NCBI GenBank assembly: GCA_903929885.1
Contig: CAIYWI010000071.1
Coordinates: 1 to 39,878, forward strand
Source of the DNA: an uncultured Phycisphaerales bacterium
GTDB lineage: Bacteria > Planctomycetota > Phycisphaerae > Phycisphaerales > UBA1924
DNA length: 39,878 bases
Reading direction: 5' to 3'
Within the stretch, counting starts at the first letter, position 1, and each line of letters starts with the position of its first letter. Positions 1 to 10,509 of this stretch are shown piece by piece. Below the pieces are notes generated by a model. The model ran no database searches. It was not told where the DNA came from and saw only the letters and a program-made list of their open reading frames with translations. The translations under genes were made by a program, and so were the position numbers.

Positions 1-150
1 GTGCTCCTCCCCCAGCACGCGGCGCAACTTCTCGAGGGCCTCGCGGTAGTAGGGCTCGGCCTGATCGAGCTTGCCCTGGGCCCTCAGCAGGGCGCCCATG
101 TTGTTGATGGAGCCGAGCGTGTCGGGGTGCTCCTCCCCCAGCACGCGGCG
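1..150 (-). repeat. Direct repeat encoding TPR units (126-bp period)
   Basis: The 24 bases at 1-24 recur exactly at 127-150, a period of 126 bp or 42 codons. This is the length of one kinesin-light-chain-type TPR. It is a coding repeat inside the kinase gene, and more copies probably lie beyond the left edge. Confidence 0.85.
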
Positions 151-1758
151 GCGGGTGGCCAACGCCGATTCCTGCAGCGGGAACGCCGCTTCAAACAGCC
201 CGATGCTGCGGTACAGATCCGCCAGCGCCTGCCGCAAACTCGCATCCGTCACGGGGTCGTTCTTGAACTGATCGTCGATGGTCTTGATCGCGGGCTTCAG
301 GATCGTGCGGTCGATCATCGCCGCGGCGGCATCGGTGGCGTTGACGCGGATGAGCAGATCGCCCAGCGACTTGGCCTGCGTGGAACGCTCCGCCTCCGGC
401 ACGCCGGCCTTCTCCATCGCCTCGGCGAACCGCTCTCGCACGTCGGCCATCAGGTCCACACCCGCCTTGGTCGTGTCGATCTGCGCGAGCATCTGCGACT
501 GGAACTCGGAGACCTTCTTGAGTTGTTCAGCGCGTTCTTTCTCGGCATCCCGCTGCCTCGCCGCCTCCCGCGCCTGCCACAGCGCCGTCCCGAACCCCGC
601 CACCAACGCCACCATCACCGCCGCCACCGCCGCCACCGGTCCCTTGTGCTTCTTGAGCGTCTTCCTGAGCCGGTACGTCGCGCTCTCGGGACCCGCCTCC
701 AGCGGCTCGCCCTTGAGGTACCGCCTCACGTCCTGCGCCAGGTCGCCGGGCGTCTCGTACCGCTCGCGGCGGTCCTTGCGCAGCGCCTTCATCGGGATCC
801 ACTCGAGTTCCCGCCGCAGTTCTCTCGCGATCCGCTCCCGCTCGGTCTGCCTGGCCTTGGCGATGTCGGCGCCTGCGAGGTCGTCGGCCGTGCTCAGTTT
901 CGTGCTCGGCTTGGGCGGGTCCACCTCGCGGATGATCCGCTGGATCTCGGCGTACCCCGCGCTCCGCAGCGTCTTGGCGTCAAAGGGCAACAGTCCGCTG
1001 AGCAGTTCATACAGCACCACGCCCAGCGAGTAGACGTCCGTCCGGGCGTCGACGTCGATGGCCCCCATCTCCGCCTGCTCGGGACTCATGTACTCGGGCG
1101 TGCCGATGATCTGCCCTCGCTCCGTGAAGATCGTCTTCTCCGTCAGCGTGTGGCTCACGGCCTTGGCCACGCCGAAGTCGATCACCTTCACGAGCAGGCC
1201 CTTGCTCGTGACGCCCTCGTCGCTCGCGTCGCCGCCCACCGAGGCCACCAGGATGTTGCTGGGCTTGAGGTCGCGGTGGATGATCCCCTTGAGGTGCGCG
1301 TGCTGCACCGCCTCGCACACCGGGATGAAGAGTTCGAGGCGCTCTCGCAGGTCCAGCGTGTGCCGATCGGCGAAGGCCGTGATGGGCTCGCCCTTCACGT
1401 GCTCCATCACGAAGTAGGGCCGGCCCGCGGGCGTCACGCCCCCGTCGAGCACCTTGGCGACGTTGGGATGGTCCATCACCGCCAGCGCTTGGCGTTCCTG
1501 CTCGAAGCGGGCCACCACGGCCTTGGAATCCATCCCCGGTTTGATGATCTTGAGCGCGACCCGCTGCACCATCGGCTCGCGACGCTCGGCAAGGTACACC
1601 ACGCCGAAGCCGCCCTCGCCGATGGCCTCGAGCAGCTTGTACGGGCCGATGAAGTCGCCGGGACGCTCGCCCGGCGGGGGCGACAGGGGCGGCCCGCCGC
1701 CACGGGTGGCATCGGGATCGGGCGTGGGCAGATCGCCGAACGGGGTCCCCTCGGGCAT
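1..1758 (-). CDS. Ser/Thr protein kinase with C-terminal TPRs (3' end outside window)
   Basis: Hanks-type kinase that phosphorylates Ser/Thr on partner proteins; partners are unknown. The visible 586 residues hold a Pro/Gly-rich N-terminus (about 1-35), then a complete kinase domain. It has a Gly-rich loop GEGGFG near 47-52, the VALK lysine near 70, HRDLKPSN at 161-168, DFG at 193-195 and the GTPEYMSPEQ activation segment near 218-227. One membrane helix (about 372-392) and a charged helical stretch follow. The protein then runs into 42-residue kinesin-light-chain-like TPRs (motif RRVLGEEHPDTL), and the frame is open at the left edge. The kinase should face the cytoplasm and the TPR part the other side of the membrane. 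The ATG at 1758 is supported by TACACT six nt upstream; no SD is present. The methyltransferase gene lies 159 nt upstream on the same strand. All catalytic residues are present, so it is probably active. Confidence 0.93.
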   Translation of the reverse strand, partial: MPEGTPFGDLPTPDPDATRGGGPPLSPPPGERPGDFIGPYKLLEAIGEGGFGVVYLAERREPMVQRVALKIIKPGMDSKAVVARFEQERQALAVMDHPNVAKVLDGGVTPAGRPYFVMEHVKGEPITAFADRHTLDLRERLELFIPVCEAVQHAHLKGIIHRDLKPSNILVASVGGDASDEGVTSKGLLVKVIDFGVAKAVSHTLTEKTIFTERGQIIGTPEYMSPEQAEMGAIDVDARTDVYSLGVVLYELLSGLLPFDAKTLRSAGYAEIQRIIREVDPPKPSTKLSTADDLAGADIAKARQTERERIARELRRELEWIPMKALRKDRRERYETPGDLAQDVRRYLKGEPLEAGPESATYRLRKTLKKHKGPVAAVAAVMVALVAGFGTALWQAREAARQRDAEKERAEQLKKVSEFQSQMLAQIDTTKAGVDLMADVRERFAEAMEKAGVPEAERSTQAKSLGDLLIRVNATDAAAAMIDRTILKPAIKTIDDQFKNDPVTDASLRQALADLYRSIGLFEAAFPLQESALATRRRVLGEEHPDTLGSINNMGALLRAQGKLDQAEPYYREALEKLRRVLGEEH

Positions 1759-1764
1759 GAAAGG

Positions 1765-1770
1765 AGTGTA
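1765..1770 (-). promoter_or_regulatory. Putative leaderless -10 (TACACT) of the kinase gene
   Basis: TACACT ends six nt before the ATG at 1758, where an SD would otherwise sit. A transcript starting 6-7 nt downstream of it would begin at or next to the start codon. The same TAnnnT arrangement recurs at ten other starts in this window. Confidence 0.5.
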
Positions 1771-1917
1771 CCCGAGTGTTGGGTCAAGGGAGGCAGATGG
1801 CAGCAATCATGAAGACCGTGTTGCCGGGGGCTTGCCCGCAAAGCCGGGCTGCGCACCCCGGCTCAACCAAGGGACGCCCGAAGCGGGCTGGCGTGCGCGA
1901 ACATGCGAGGGTCCGCC

Positions 1918-2868
1918 TCACCCTTCCGTCGCCATCTCCACCTTCGACGCGATCCGCTCCAGCGTGTCCGCCTTCGCGCGGCGTGCCTTGAAGATCGCCG
2001 AACTCGTCACCTCGTCATAGGTGCGCACCGGCCCTCGCTTCATCCGCTCCACGGCGTTGCGGGCGTTCACGGGCGAATACTCGGTGCCGATGAACCTGCG
2101 CCCCAGCGCGTGAGCCATTACGCCCGTGGTGCCGCTGCCCAGGAAGGGGTCGAGCACCACGTCGCCCTCGTTGCTCGTCGAGCGGATCACGCGATTGAGA
2201 TACGCCTCCGGCAGTTGGTTGTCGTGGTAGTTGCGACGCTCGAGGTTGTTCCCCTGCACCCGCCCGAAGTACTGCCCGTACCACACGTCCAGCGGCACCC
2301 GCTTGCCCGCGGGCATGCCGTCCTTCTTCTCCAGCGTCCTGGGGTCGAAGTACGTCGACGCCCGGTCCGAAAGTTCCAGCACCTCGCCCGGGTTCCACGT
2401 TGCCTCGCCCCCGGGCTTCACGAAGTAGAGCGCATGCACCTTGCTGTTGATGAACCGCTCGGTGGTGTTCTGCCCGAAGCGGTAGTGCCAGATGCACCAG
2501 TTGCGCATCGAGAGGCCACGCCCCTTGAGGTGCACCACGATCTCCGCCGCCCAGTCGTCCGGGATGTTCACCCACAGACTCCCGCCCGGTCGCAGCCCGC
2601 CGATGCACAGGTCGAGCCACTCGTACGTGAAGGAGAGATACTCCTTCACCGGCATCGAGTCGTTCCACGCGTCGTACCCGCGGTTCCAGTTGAAGGGCGG
2701 ATCCGCGAAGACCAGGTCCACCTTCTGACGCTTGACCTCCGCGATCCGGGGCAACGCCTCGCGGCAGTCTCCCACGTACACCTTCGCCGCCGGCGAAGGA
2801 AGCGAGAAGGTGGGCACCGCCATGCCCGAGGCGTCGAACTGCAACGGCGGCGGGGCCTCGGAGGCCAT
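1918..2868 (-). CDS. Site-specific DNA methyltransferase, beta class (N4-C/N6-A)
   Basis: Transfers a methyl group from S-adenosylmethionine to an exocyclic amino group in a specific DNA site. The 316-residue protein has catalytic motif IV ADPPFNW at 55-61 near the N-terminus. A middle region of about 170 residues should contain target recognition. The AdoMet motif DPFLGSGTT is at 240-248, followed by GRRFIGTEYSPVNARNAVERM. The order IV-recognition-I defines the beta class. YHDNQLPEAYLNRVI just before motif I replaces the usual HPTQKP-type segment. The frame stays open further upstream, but that part is low-complexity with an unexpected hydrophobic stretch, so I chose the ATG at 2868 (a GGA-containing leader lies before it). 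No restriction endonuclease gene is adjacent, so it looks like an orphan enzyme. DPPF fits either N4-cytosine or N6-adenine methylation, and the target site cannot be read from the sequence. Confidence 0.88.
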   Translation of the reverse strand: MASEAPPPLQFDASGMAVPTFSLPSPAAKVYVGDCREALPRIAEVKRQKVDLVFADPPFNWNRGYDAWNDSMPVKEYLSFTYEWLDLCIGGLRPGGSLWVNIPDDWAAEIVVHLKGRGLSMRNWCIWHYRFGQNTTERFINSKVHALYFVKPGGEATWNPGEVLELSDRASTYFDPRTLEKKDGMPAGKRVPLDVWYGQYFGRVQGNNLERRNYHDNQLPEAYLNRVIRSTSNEGDVVLDPFLGSGTTGVMAHALGRRFIGTEYSPVNARNAVERMKRGPVRTYDEVTSSAIFKARRAKADTLERIASKVEMATEG

Positions 2869-3274
2869 CTTCCGTCCCGTGCGGATGCCGTTTCGGACCA
2901 CCGAAGTGGCTGCCGAGGTGGTTGTTGTCTTGGTTCGACGCCGTGCCACGCGGTGGGAGCGTATCGCCGCACCCAGTGCGATGGCGCCCGCCACGAGCAA
3001 CCCGGCGAGCCGACCCCGGCCCGGACGCCCACCGTCCATCCACGCCTCATCCACCATCCCTACTATCACGTCGTCCGGGGAGAGGCCTTGAGGCCACGAC
3101 CGCCGGATTCGGGCGACCAAGGGGTCTCATGTCGGCGCGCGGCCGCGAGGATTGAAAGACGCGGCCCCACTTCCTCCAAAGCCCCCCGCACGCCCGCGGG
3201 TCGACGCCCATTCGTTCCGCGCTCGAGCGCGGCGGACCGGGCGGGCCCCTCACGACGACCAGGCGACGCCCTCC
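2869..3274. promoter_or_regulatory. 406-nt divergent intergenic region (methyltransferase / helicase)
   Basis: This stretch separates the divergent methyltransferase and helicase starts. On the plus strand TACTAT at 3061-3066 could be a -10 for the helicase, which would give a leader of about 200 nt. On the minus strand the frame stays open to about 3120 and would add a peptide with a hydrophobic run. An alternative ATG at 3057 is preceded by GATAGTAGGG, so a longer methyltransferase cannot be fully excluded. Nothing else recognisable is present. Confidence 0.35.
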
Positions 3275-4792
3275 ATGACGACTGATCCCCACGACGCCCC
3301 CACGAGCGAAGAACCCCAGCAGTCCGCCGATCAGGCCCCCGCCGCCGCCGAGACCGCCCTCGACCCTGCCGCCGACTCCCGTCCCGTGCACGCCCCGCAC
3401 GGCAAGGGCGAGATCTTCGACGAAACCTCCACCTTCGAGTCGCTCGGCCTGCGCAACAGCGTCCTCAAGGGATGCACCGAGTGCGGCTTCTCGCGTCCCA
3501 CCAAGACGCAGGCCATGCTGATCCCCGCGATCATGTCCGGCCGCGACATCCTCGGCCAGGCCAAGACGGGCACCGGCAAGACCGCCGCCTTCTCGCTGCC
3601 CCTCCTTCACGGTCTCGACAAGGACAAGCCCTTCCAGGCCCTCATCCTCGCTCCCACCCGCGAACTGGCCATCCAGATCACCGGAGAAATCGAGGACCTC
3701 GGCCGCTTCACGCCCATCCGCCCCGTGTGCCTCTTCGGCGGCCAGGCCATCCGCACCCAGGCCGGCAAGCTCCAAAGGGGCGCGAATCAGATCCTCGTCG
3801 GCACCCCCGGCCGCGTCATGGACATGCTCGAGCGCGGGCTCATCCACTTCGACAACGTCCGCTTCGCGATCCTCGATGAAGTCGATCGCATGCTCGACAT
3901 CGGCTTCCGCGACGACATCCGCAAGATCCTCGAGCGGATCAAGCACGCCCACCAGACGGTCTTCGTCTCGGCCACCATCTCGCCTGACATCGAGCGCCTC
4001 GCCCGCAAGTTCATGCGCGACCCCGAGAAGGTCGTCGTCGCCAGCGGCTCGCTCACCGTCAGTCTCGTCGAGCAGCACTACCTCACCGTCAACCAGTGGG
4101 ACAAGCGACGCCTCCTCGTGCACCTCCTCAAGCACGAGGAACCGGCCTTGACCGTCGTCTTCTGTCGCCTCAAGCGCGTCGTCGACGAACTCACCACCCT
4201 GCTCAACAAGCACGGCATCGACGCGTACGCCATTCACGGCGACATGCCCCAGGGCAAGCGCAACCAGGTCATGCAGCGCCTCCGCTCGGGCGACCTCTCC
4301 GTGCTCGTCGCCAGCGACCTGGCCTCTCGCGGCATCGACGTCGACGACGTCTCGCACGTCATCAACTACGACCTCCCCGAAGACCCCGAGGTCTACGTCC
4401 ACCGCATCGGCCGCACCGCTCGCGCCGGCCGCAAGGGCATCGCCTGGGCGCTGGTGACTCCGGATCAGGGCGAACTGCTGACGAGCATCGAACTGCTCAT
4501 CAACAAGGAAATCCCGAAGATGGAGTATCCGGATTTCCAGTCCTCGGACCCGCCGCCCGGATGGCGCAACCCCGACGAACGGCAGGCCGGCGGCCTCCGC
4601 CTCGCCAACGCGCCCGAGGCCCCGGAAGCGGCCCCCAAGGCCCCCGCCATCACCCGCGCCGCGGCGGTCGCCAACCTCTCCGTGCCGCCCCCGGACGCCA
4701 AGCTCGACGCCTCCAAGTTCCCCGGCGGCGTCGTTCCCACCAAGCTTCCGCCCAAGCGGCTCTTCGGCAAGATGCCCACCCGCGGCCGCTGA
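3275..4792 (+). CDS. DEAD-box-family ATP-dependent RNA helicase
   Basis: Unwinds or remodels RNA duplexes using ATP; related proteins act in ribosome assembly and mRNA decay. The 505-residue protein starts with a 50-residue acidic/Ala-Pro extension. The core follows: F-motif (FESLGL) and Q-motif (PTKTQ) near 54-80, Walker A AKTGTGKT at 96-103, PTREL near 127-131, GG and TPGR near 155-180, motif II at 201-204, SAT at 232-234, ASRGIDVDDV near 350-359 and HRIGRTAR at 376-383. Motif II reads DEVD instead of DEAD; the two acidic residues that bind Mg-ATP are kept. A Pro/Ala-rich tail of about 80 residues ends in a basic KLPPKRLFGKMPTRGR segment, likely for RNA contact. I chose the ATG at 3275 over a TTG at 3152 because the added part is low-complexity. 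tsaB starts 18 nt after the stop, so the two are probably co-transcribed. Confidence 0.93.
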   Translation: MTTDPHDAPTSEEPQQSADQAPAAAETALDPAADSRPVHAPHGKGEIFDETSTFESLGLRNSVLKGCTECGFSRPTKTQAMLIPAIMSGRDILGQAKTGTGKTAAFSLPLLHGLDKDKPFQALILAPTRELAIQITGEIEDLGRFTPIRPVCLFGGQAIRTQAGKLQRGANQILVGTPGRVMDMLERGLIHFDNVRFAILDEVDRMLDIGFRDDIRKILERIKHAHQTVFVSATISPDIERLARKFMRDPEKVVVASGSLTVSLVEQHYLTVNQWDKRRLLVHLLKHEEPALTVVFCRLKRVVDELTTLLNKHGIDAYAIHGDMPQGKRNQVMQRLRSGDLSVLVASDLASRGIDVDDVSHVINYDLPEDPEVYVHRIGRTARAGRKGIAWALVTPDQGELLTSIELLINKEIPKMEYPDFQSSDPPPGWRNPDERQAGGLRLANAPEAPEAAPKAPAITRAAAVANLSVPPPDAKLDASKFPGGVVPTKLPPKRLFGKMPTRGR

Positions 4793-4810
4793 TGCCGCCC
4801 CGGCCCCCGC

Positions 4811-5497
4811 ATGGCCAAGCACACTCTCGCCATCGAGACGAGCAATCCGTCGGCATGGACGCCCGAGTCGCCCGTCAAGCCCGGCGTGGCCGTGCTCACG
4901 GCGGATCTCCGCCTGCTGTCCCGCGCCGACATCGACCCCGAGGCGGTGCATGAAGACCAACTCATGTCGGCCGTGGCTCGCGCCATGTCGCAGGCCGGCC
5001 TGACGCCTCGGGATTTGGGCTTGATCGCCGTGTCGACGGGTCCCGGCGGCTACACCGCGGTGCGAGTCGCGGTGACCGTCGCCAAGTTCGTCGCGGAAGG
5101 CACCGGCGCCGCATGCGTGGGCGTGCCCACGGCGCATGCCGTCGCCCGTGCGGTCTCGCCCGGTCATCCCTTCGCCGTCGCGCTGGCCAGCAAGCGAGAC
5201 ACCGCCTTCGTCGCTCGCTTCCATGCGTCCGGACAACCCATCGACGATGGCAGCGTGGCAGACGCCTCGTGCCTCGCCAACGCGGAGATCGGCACGCTGG
5301 TGGCCGATCGGTTCCTGCCCGAGTCATTCGCGACCGAAGCGAGGCGGCTGGGCATCGCGCTCGCCACGCCCATCCTCGACGCTGTTGCCGTGGCCCGAGT
5401 CGCCTCGACGAGAGCACCCGTCGACCCCGTGCTTCTCGAGGCCTTCTACCCCCGCGAGCCCGAGGCCGTCACCAAGTGGCGCGACCTGCGCCGCTGA
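4811..5497 (+). CDS. tsaB: tRNA threonylcarbamoyladenosine biosynthesis protein TsaB
   Basis: TsaB is the non-catalytic partner of TsaD in making N6-threonylcarbamoyladenosine at position 37 of ANN-decoding tRNAs. The 228-residue protein has the ASKHA-fold N-terminus (HTLAIETSN), the signature GLIAVSTGPGGYTAVRVAV near 75-92, ALASKRDTAF near 130-139 and the conserved end YPREPEAVTKWRDL. Its length matches the family. It begins shortly after the helicase stop, which suggests co-transcription and a shared role in RNA metabolism. TsaD, TsaC and TsaE are not in the window. The MBL-fold gene 42 nt downstream has its own TAnnnT element. Confidence 0.9.
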   Translation: MAKHTLAIETSNPSAWTPESPVKPGVAVLTADLRLLSRADIDPEAVHEDQLMSAVARAMSQAGLTPRDLGLIAVSTGPGGYTAVRVAVTVAKFVAEGTGAACVGVPTAHAVARAVSPGHPFAVALASKRDTAFVARFHASGQPIDDGSVADASCLANAEIGTLVADRFLPESFATEARRLGIALATPILDAVAVARVASTRAPVDPVLLEAFYPREPEAVTKWRDLRR

Positions 5498-5525
5498 CCG
5501 CTTCCGCCGCATCGCCGCCACCCCG

Positions 5526-5531
5526 TACCCT
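5526..5531 (+). promoter_or_regulatory. Putative leaderless -10 (TACCCT) of the MBL-fold gene
   Basis: TACCCT lies eight nt before the ATG at 5540, with no SD between. It suggests that this gene is transcribed separately from tsaB. Confidence 0.42.
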
Positions 5532-5539
5532 TGATCCAC

Positions 5540-6223
5540 ATGCAGGTTCGCATCATCTCCATCGGCACGCTCGCGGCCAATCCCCTGTGGGGCGAGCGTT
5601 CGCCCGTCCGCACCGGACACGCCACCACCACGCTCATCACCACGGGCAACGCCCGCATTCTGGTCGACCCCGGACTTCCGGCCCAGGCCCTCGCCGCACG
5701 ATTGGGCGAACGGGTCAACATGCGACTGGCAGACATCACCCACGTCTTTCTCACGCAGTTCCACCCCGACTGCAGGCGTGCCATCGAGGCCTTCGACGGC
5801 GCGGAGTGGCTCATCGCCGAACAGGAACGCGAAACCACCGGCGTGCACCTGGCCCAGAAAGCCAAGCATCTCACGCAGACCGGCGATCAAGGCGACCTGC
5901 TCGAGGTCCTCAAGAAGGATCTGGCCATCCTGCAGCGATGCCGCCCCGCCCCCGATCACCTCGCCGAGAACGTCGATCTCTTCCCGCTGCCCGGCGTCAC
6001 GCCCGGCCTCTGCGGCTTGCTCATCAGCCAACCACGCCACACCACGCTGATCTGCGGCGACGCCATCCCCACGCAAGAGTTCCTCGAGCAAGGCAAGGCC
6101 CCGCCGTTTTCCATCGACGTCACGCAGGCCGGCGAGAGCTTCCAGGAAGCCGTCGAAATCGCCGACCTGCTGGTGCTCGGCCGCGACAACATGGTCGTCA
6201 ACCCGACCAAGCGTCCGTTCTGA
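5540..6223 (+). CDS. Metallo-beta-lactamase-fold protein with degenerate metal site
   Basis: The 227-residue protein has the layout of a small MBL-fold hydrolase: an N-terminal strand with TTLITTGNARILVDPGLP near 33-50, a central motif after ITHVFLTQ, a TPG loop near 157, ICGDA near 174 and a final strand. In active members the central motif is THxHxDH. Here it reads TQFHPDC, keeping one His and the Asp. The TPGH histidine is Leu (TPGLCG), and no His follows at the usual C-terminal position; only the Asp of ICGDA is intact. The fold is convincing, but two-metal catalysis looks unlikely, so it may be a binding or structural descendant. A TTG at 5531 is an alternative start. It lies downstream of tsaB and converges with the CARDB gene. 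Confidence 0.75.
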   Translation: MQVRIISIGTLAANPLWGERSPVRTGHATTTLITTGNARILVDPGLPAQALAARLGERVNMRLADITHVFLTQFHPDCRRAIEAFDGAEWLIAEQERETTGVHLAQKAKHLTQTGDQGDLLEVLKKDLAILQRCRPAPDHLAENVDLFPLPGVTPGLCGLLISQPRHTTLICGDAIPTQEFLEQGKAPPFSIDVTQAGESFQEAVEIADLLVLGRDNMVVNPTKRPF

Positions 6224-6304
6224 ACACGGCACGCCTCACCCCGGCACGCGAGAGGCCTCGAGGACCCACCCGCACGCACGCCGCCCGGAGGGCGAGACAG
6301 TTGC

Positions 6305-6344
6305 CGCGGGTGATCGAACCCGCGCAGCGGGTGAGGGAAACCCG
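6305..6344. terminator. Two short hairpins between convergent genes
   Basis: Between the convergent MBL-fold and CARDB genes there is a 7-bp inverted repeat (6305-6311 with 6318-6324). A 5-bp one (6328-6332 with 6340-6344) follows it. No clear T-tract accompanies either strand, so a bidirectional terminator is only a suggestion. Confidence 0.3.
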
Positions 6345-6395
6345 TGGGGAGGGCGAGGGCCACTCGAAGGGCACAAGAACCCCCCGAGCCCCCGC

Positions 6396-8525
<2,130 letters not shown>

Positions 8526-8667
8526 GGGGACATCCTCGGTTCAGGGGCCACGACGTTGCTTCGACGCGGAAGGCGATCCGGCGCTGCCACCGTGCTGACC
8601 GGTTCTAGATCGGCACGCTGCTGTGCATCCCTGCAGCGCGCCGCCGCACCGCGAGGGACTCTCGTTC

Positions 8668-8673
8668 TATTGT
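8668..8673 (+). promoter_or_regulatory. Putative leaderless -10 (TATTGT) of the permease gene
   Basis: TATTGT is seven nt before the ATG at 8681, with no SD. It sits in the loop of a short inverted repeat (8662-8666 with 8674-8678), which may be coincidental. Confidence 0.5.
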
Positions 8674-8680
8674 AACGAAC

Positions 8681-10147
8681 ATGCCGCCCACCCGCACCCC
8701 GGAATCCGGCCCGAACCTCCCTCGAACCGTCGGATTTCTCGCGGCGGCGGGCGTGATGGTCGGCGTCACCATCGGCAGCGGAATCTACCGGACTCCGTCC
8801 GAAATCGCCCGTCACGTCGATCACCCATGGCAGATGGTCGCGGCATGGGTCGTGGGAGGCCTGCTCTCCCTCTTCGGGGCCCTCACCTACGCCGAGATGG
8901 CCGCCGCCATGCCCCGATCGGGCGGCCTCTACGCCTTTCTCCACGAGGGCCTGGGGCCCCGCGTGAGCTTCATCTTCGGCTGGACCTACATGCTCATCAC
9001 CAAGCCTCTGGCGGCAGCAGGCATCGCCGTCGTCTTCGCCGAGTATCTCGCCGCCCTGCTCGGCCCGGGCTACGTCCCGTGGCTGAACGCCAACCTCCCG
9101 GGCGCGGCCTCGTTCCACGCCCTGCTCGGCGACTCGTGGCACACCGTGCTGCTGGTCTGCCTCACGCTCTCGCTGCTCACCTTCATCAACTCGCTGGGCA
9201 TGCGACTTGGCAGCGGCGTCAACCTCGCGCTCACCATCATCAAGGTGCTCTGCCTGCTCTCGATCGTCGCCTGCGCCGGTCTGGCCGCCGCCGGCCTCCT
9301 CGGCCAGGCGTCGACCATCGCCCCGCCCGTGCTCGCGACGACCTCGCCGACAACGCTGCTCGCGCTCGCGCCCGTGCTCAGCGCGGTGCTGTGGACCTAC
9401 GACGGCTGGGCGGACGTGGGCTCGATCGCCGGCGAGGTCAAGGACCCGCAGCGCAACCTCCCCCGCATCTTCATCGCCGGCACGCTGGGGCTCATGGCGA
9501 TGTATCTCGCCGTCAACCTGGCCTACCTCTCCGCGCTGGGTCTCGAGGAGATGCGAACGTCGACCGCCGTGGCCGGCGATGCGATGCAACGACTCGTGGG
9601 CCCCTGGGGAGCGACCGCCGTCGTGCTCTTCGTGCTGCTCTCCACCTTGGGCTCCACCCACGCGTCGATCATGACCGGGGCCCGCGTCACCTTCGCACAG
9701 GCCCGCGACGGCCTGCTGTTCCGGGGCCTTGGCGCCATTCACCCCGTGCGGCAGACGCCCCACGTGGCGCTCTGGACCCAGCTGACGCTCAGCTGCCTGT
9801 GCACCATCTTCTTCCAGCAGTTCGAGAACCTTGCCGGCGGGTTCGTGTTCACCATGTGGATCTTCTACGGGTTGGGTGGCGTCGCGATGCTCCGCCTGCG
9901 ACGCACGCGGCCCGATCTCGAACGCCCCTATCGGTGCATCGGCCATCCCGTCATCCCGCTTGCCTTCATCGCCGCCGCCGCGGGCATGACCATCCTGCAG
10001 GTGCACGACACGCTCGGAGCGCCCGTCGAGCCGGGAGAACTTCCCCCGTGGGCGAGATTGGCCATCTTCGGCGGCATCCTCGTCCTCGGCTGGCCCGCGT
10101 ACGACCTGTGGCGCCGCTGGACCGGGCCGCACTCGCCCGACCGCTGA
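8681..10147 (+). CDS. APC-superfamily amino acid permease
   Basis: Integral inner-membrane transporter of the amino acid-polyamine-organocation superfamily, closest in style to LAT-type permeases. The 488-residue protein has about twelve hydrophobic segments. The TM1 hallmark GVTIGSGIYRTP lies near 28-39; its G-S-G break forms the substrate backbone-binding site. GALTYAEMAAAMPRSGGLYAFLHEGLG near TM2-3 is also typical. The TM6-like segment WTYDGWADVGSIAGEVKDPQRNLPR is a further family mark. Substrate cannot be assigned. The gene stands alone, facing away from the CARDB gene and converging with the next minus-strand cluster. The ATG at 8681 is supported by the TATTGT element and by its place just before TM1. 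Confidence 0.9.
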   Translation: MPPTRTPESGPNLPRTVGFLAAAGVMVGVTIGSGIYRTPSEIARHVDHPWQMVAAWVVGGLLSLFGALTYAEMAAAMPRSGGLYAFLHEGLGPRVSFIFGWTYMLITKPLAAAGIAVVFAEYLAALLGPGYVPWLNANLPGAASFHALLGDSWHTVLLVCLTLSLLTFINSLGMRLGSGVNLALTIIKVLCLLSIVACAGLAAAGLLGQASTIAPPVLATTSPTTLLALAPVLSAVLWTYDGWADVGSIAGEVKDPQRNLPRIFIAGTLGLMAMYLAVNLAYLSALGLEEMRTSTAVAGDAMQRLVGPWGATAVVLFVLLSTLGSTHASIMTGARVTFAQARDGLLFRGLGAIHPVRQTPHVALWTQLTLSCLCTIFFQQFENLAGGFVFTMWIFYGLGGVAMLRLRRTRPDLERPYRCIGHPVIPLAFIAAAAGMTILQVHDTLGAPVEPGELPPWARLAIFGGILVLGWPAYDLWRRWTGPHSPDR

Positions 10148-10178
10148 ACCCGAGCCTTGAACGACCCTCGAAACGCGC

Positions 10179-10505
10179 TCAGCCGAAGGTCATGCCCGTC
10201 TCGATGTCGGTCAATCGCCACTTGAGCGAACGGCACATCCGAAACAGCACGGGCAGCGCGACATCCTCGTCGTTCACCGACACCATGCCCTGCGTCACCA
10301 CGTCGACGCTGGCGGGAAGTTCGATCACGAACCCCGGGCCGTACAACCGGCGAGTGCTCATCGATTTCTCGGGGGCGCCATCGGGAGCCGTGTTGAAGTC
10401 CGCCAGCGATTCGCACACATGACGCACGCTTCCGAGCGGGCGCATCGCGCCATCCGCGCCCTGCTCTGCGCTGCCCAGCACCAGTTGTCGGCGTCGTCGT
10501 GCCAT
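10179..10505 (-). CDS. Small protein of unknown function
   Basis: I do not recognise a family. The 108-residue product has a basic start (MARRRRQ), no membrane segment or signal peptide, and a mixed alpha/beta-looking sequence ending RSLKWRLTDIETGMTFG. Its ATG lies 4 nt after the stop of the receiver-domain gene, so translation is probably coupled and the two proteins may share a pathway. Codon use resembles the neighbours. The reading frame is the only plausible one here and is closely packed on the upstream side, which supports a real gene. Confidence 0.65.
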   Translation of the reverse strand: MARRRRQLVLGSAEQGADGAMRPLGSVRHVCESLADFNTAPDGAPEKSMSTRRLYGPGFVIELPASVDVVTQGMVSVNDEDVALPVLFRMCRSLKWRLTDIETGMTFG

Positions 10506-10509
10506 GGGA

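Noticed and set aside
1..150. Exact 24-nt direct repeat considered as a mobile-element footprint
   Set aside because: The 126-bp period and the reading frame match TPR units in the kinase gene.
1739..1800. TTGACC upstream of the kinase as a -35
   Set aside because: It is only 11 nt from TACACT, too close for a normal -35/-10 pair.
2869..3120. N-terminal extension of the methyltransferase with a hydrophobic run
   Set aside because: No methyltransferase motif lies there, a membrane helix makes little sense for this enzyme, and the far start is TTG. It is kept only as an alternative in the intergenic note.
3047..5236. Long minus-strand frame opposite the helicase and tsaB
   Set aside because: Its product is repetitive Gly/Ala/Asp/Val/Arg with no recognisable motif. 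It is the usual GC-driven shadow; the plus-strand genes have full family motifs.
10148..10178. Possible terminator in the short convergent gap after the permease
   Set aside because: No inverted repeat with T-tract could be found.
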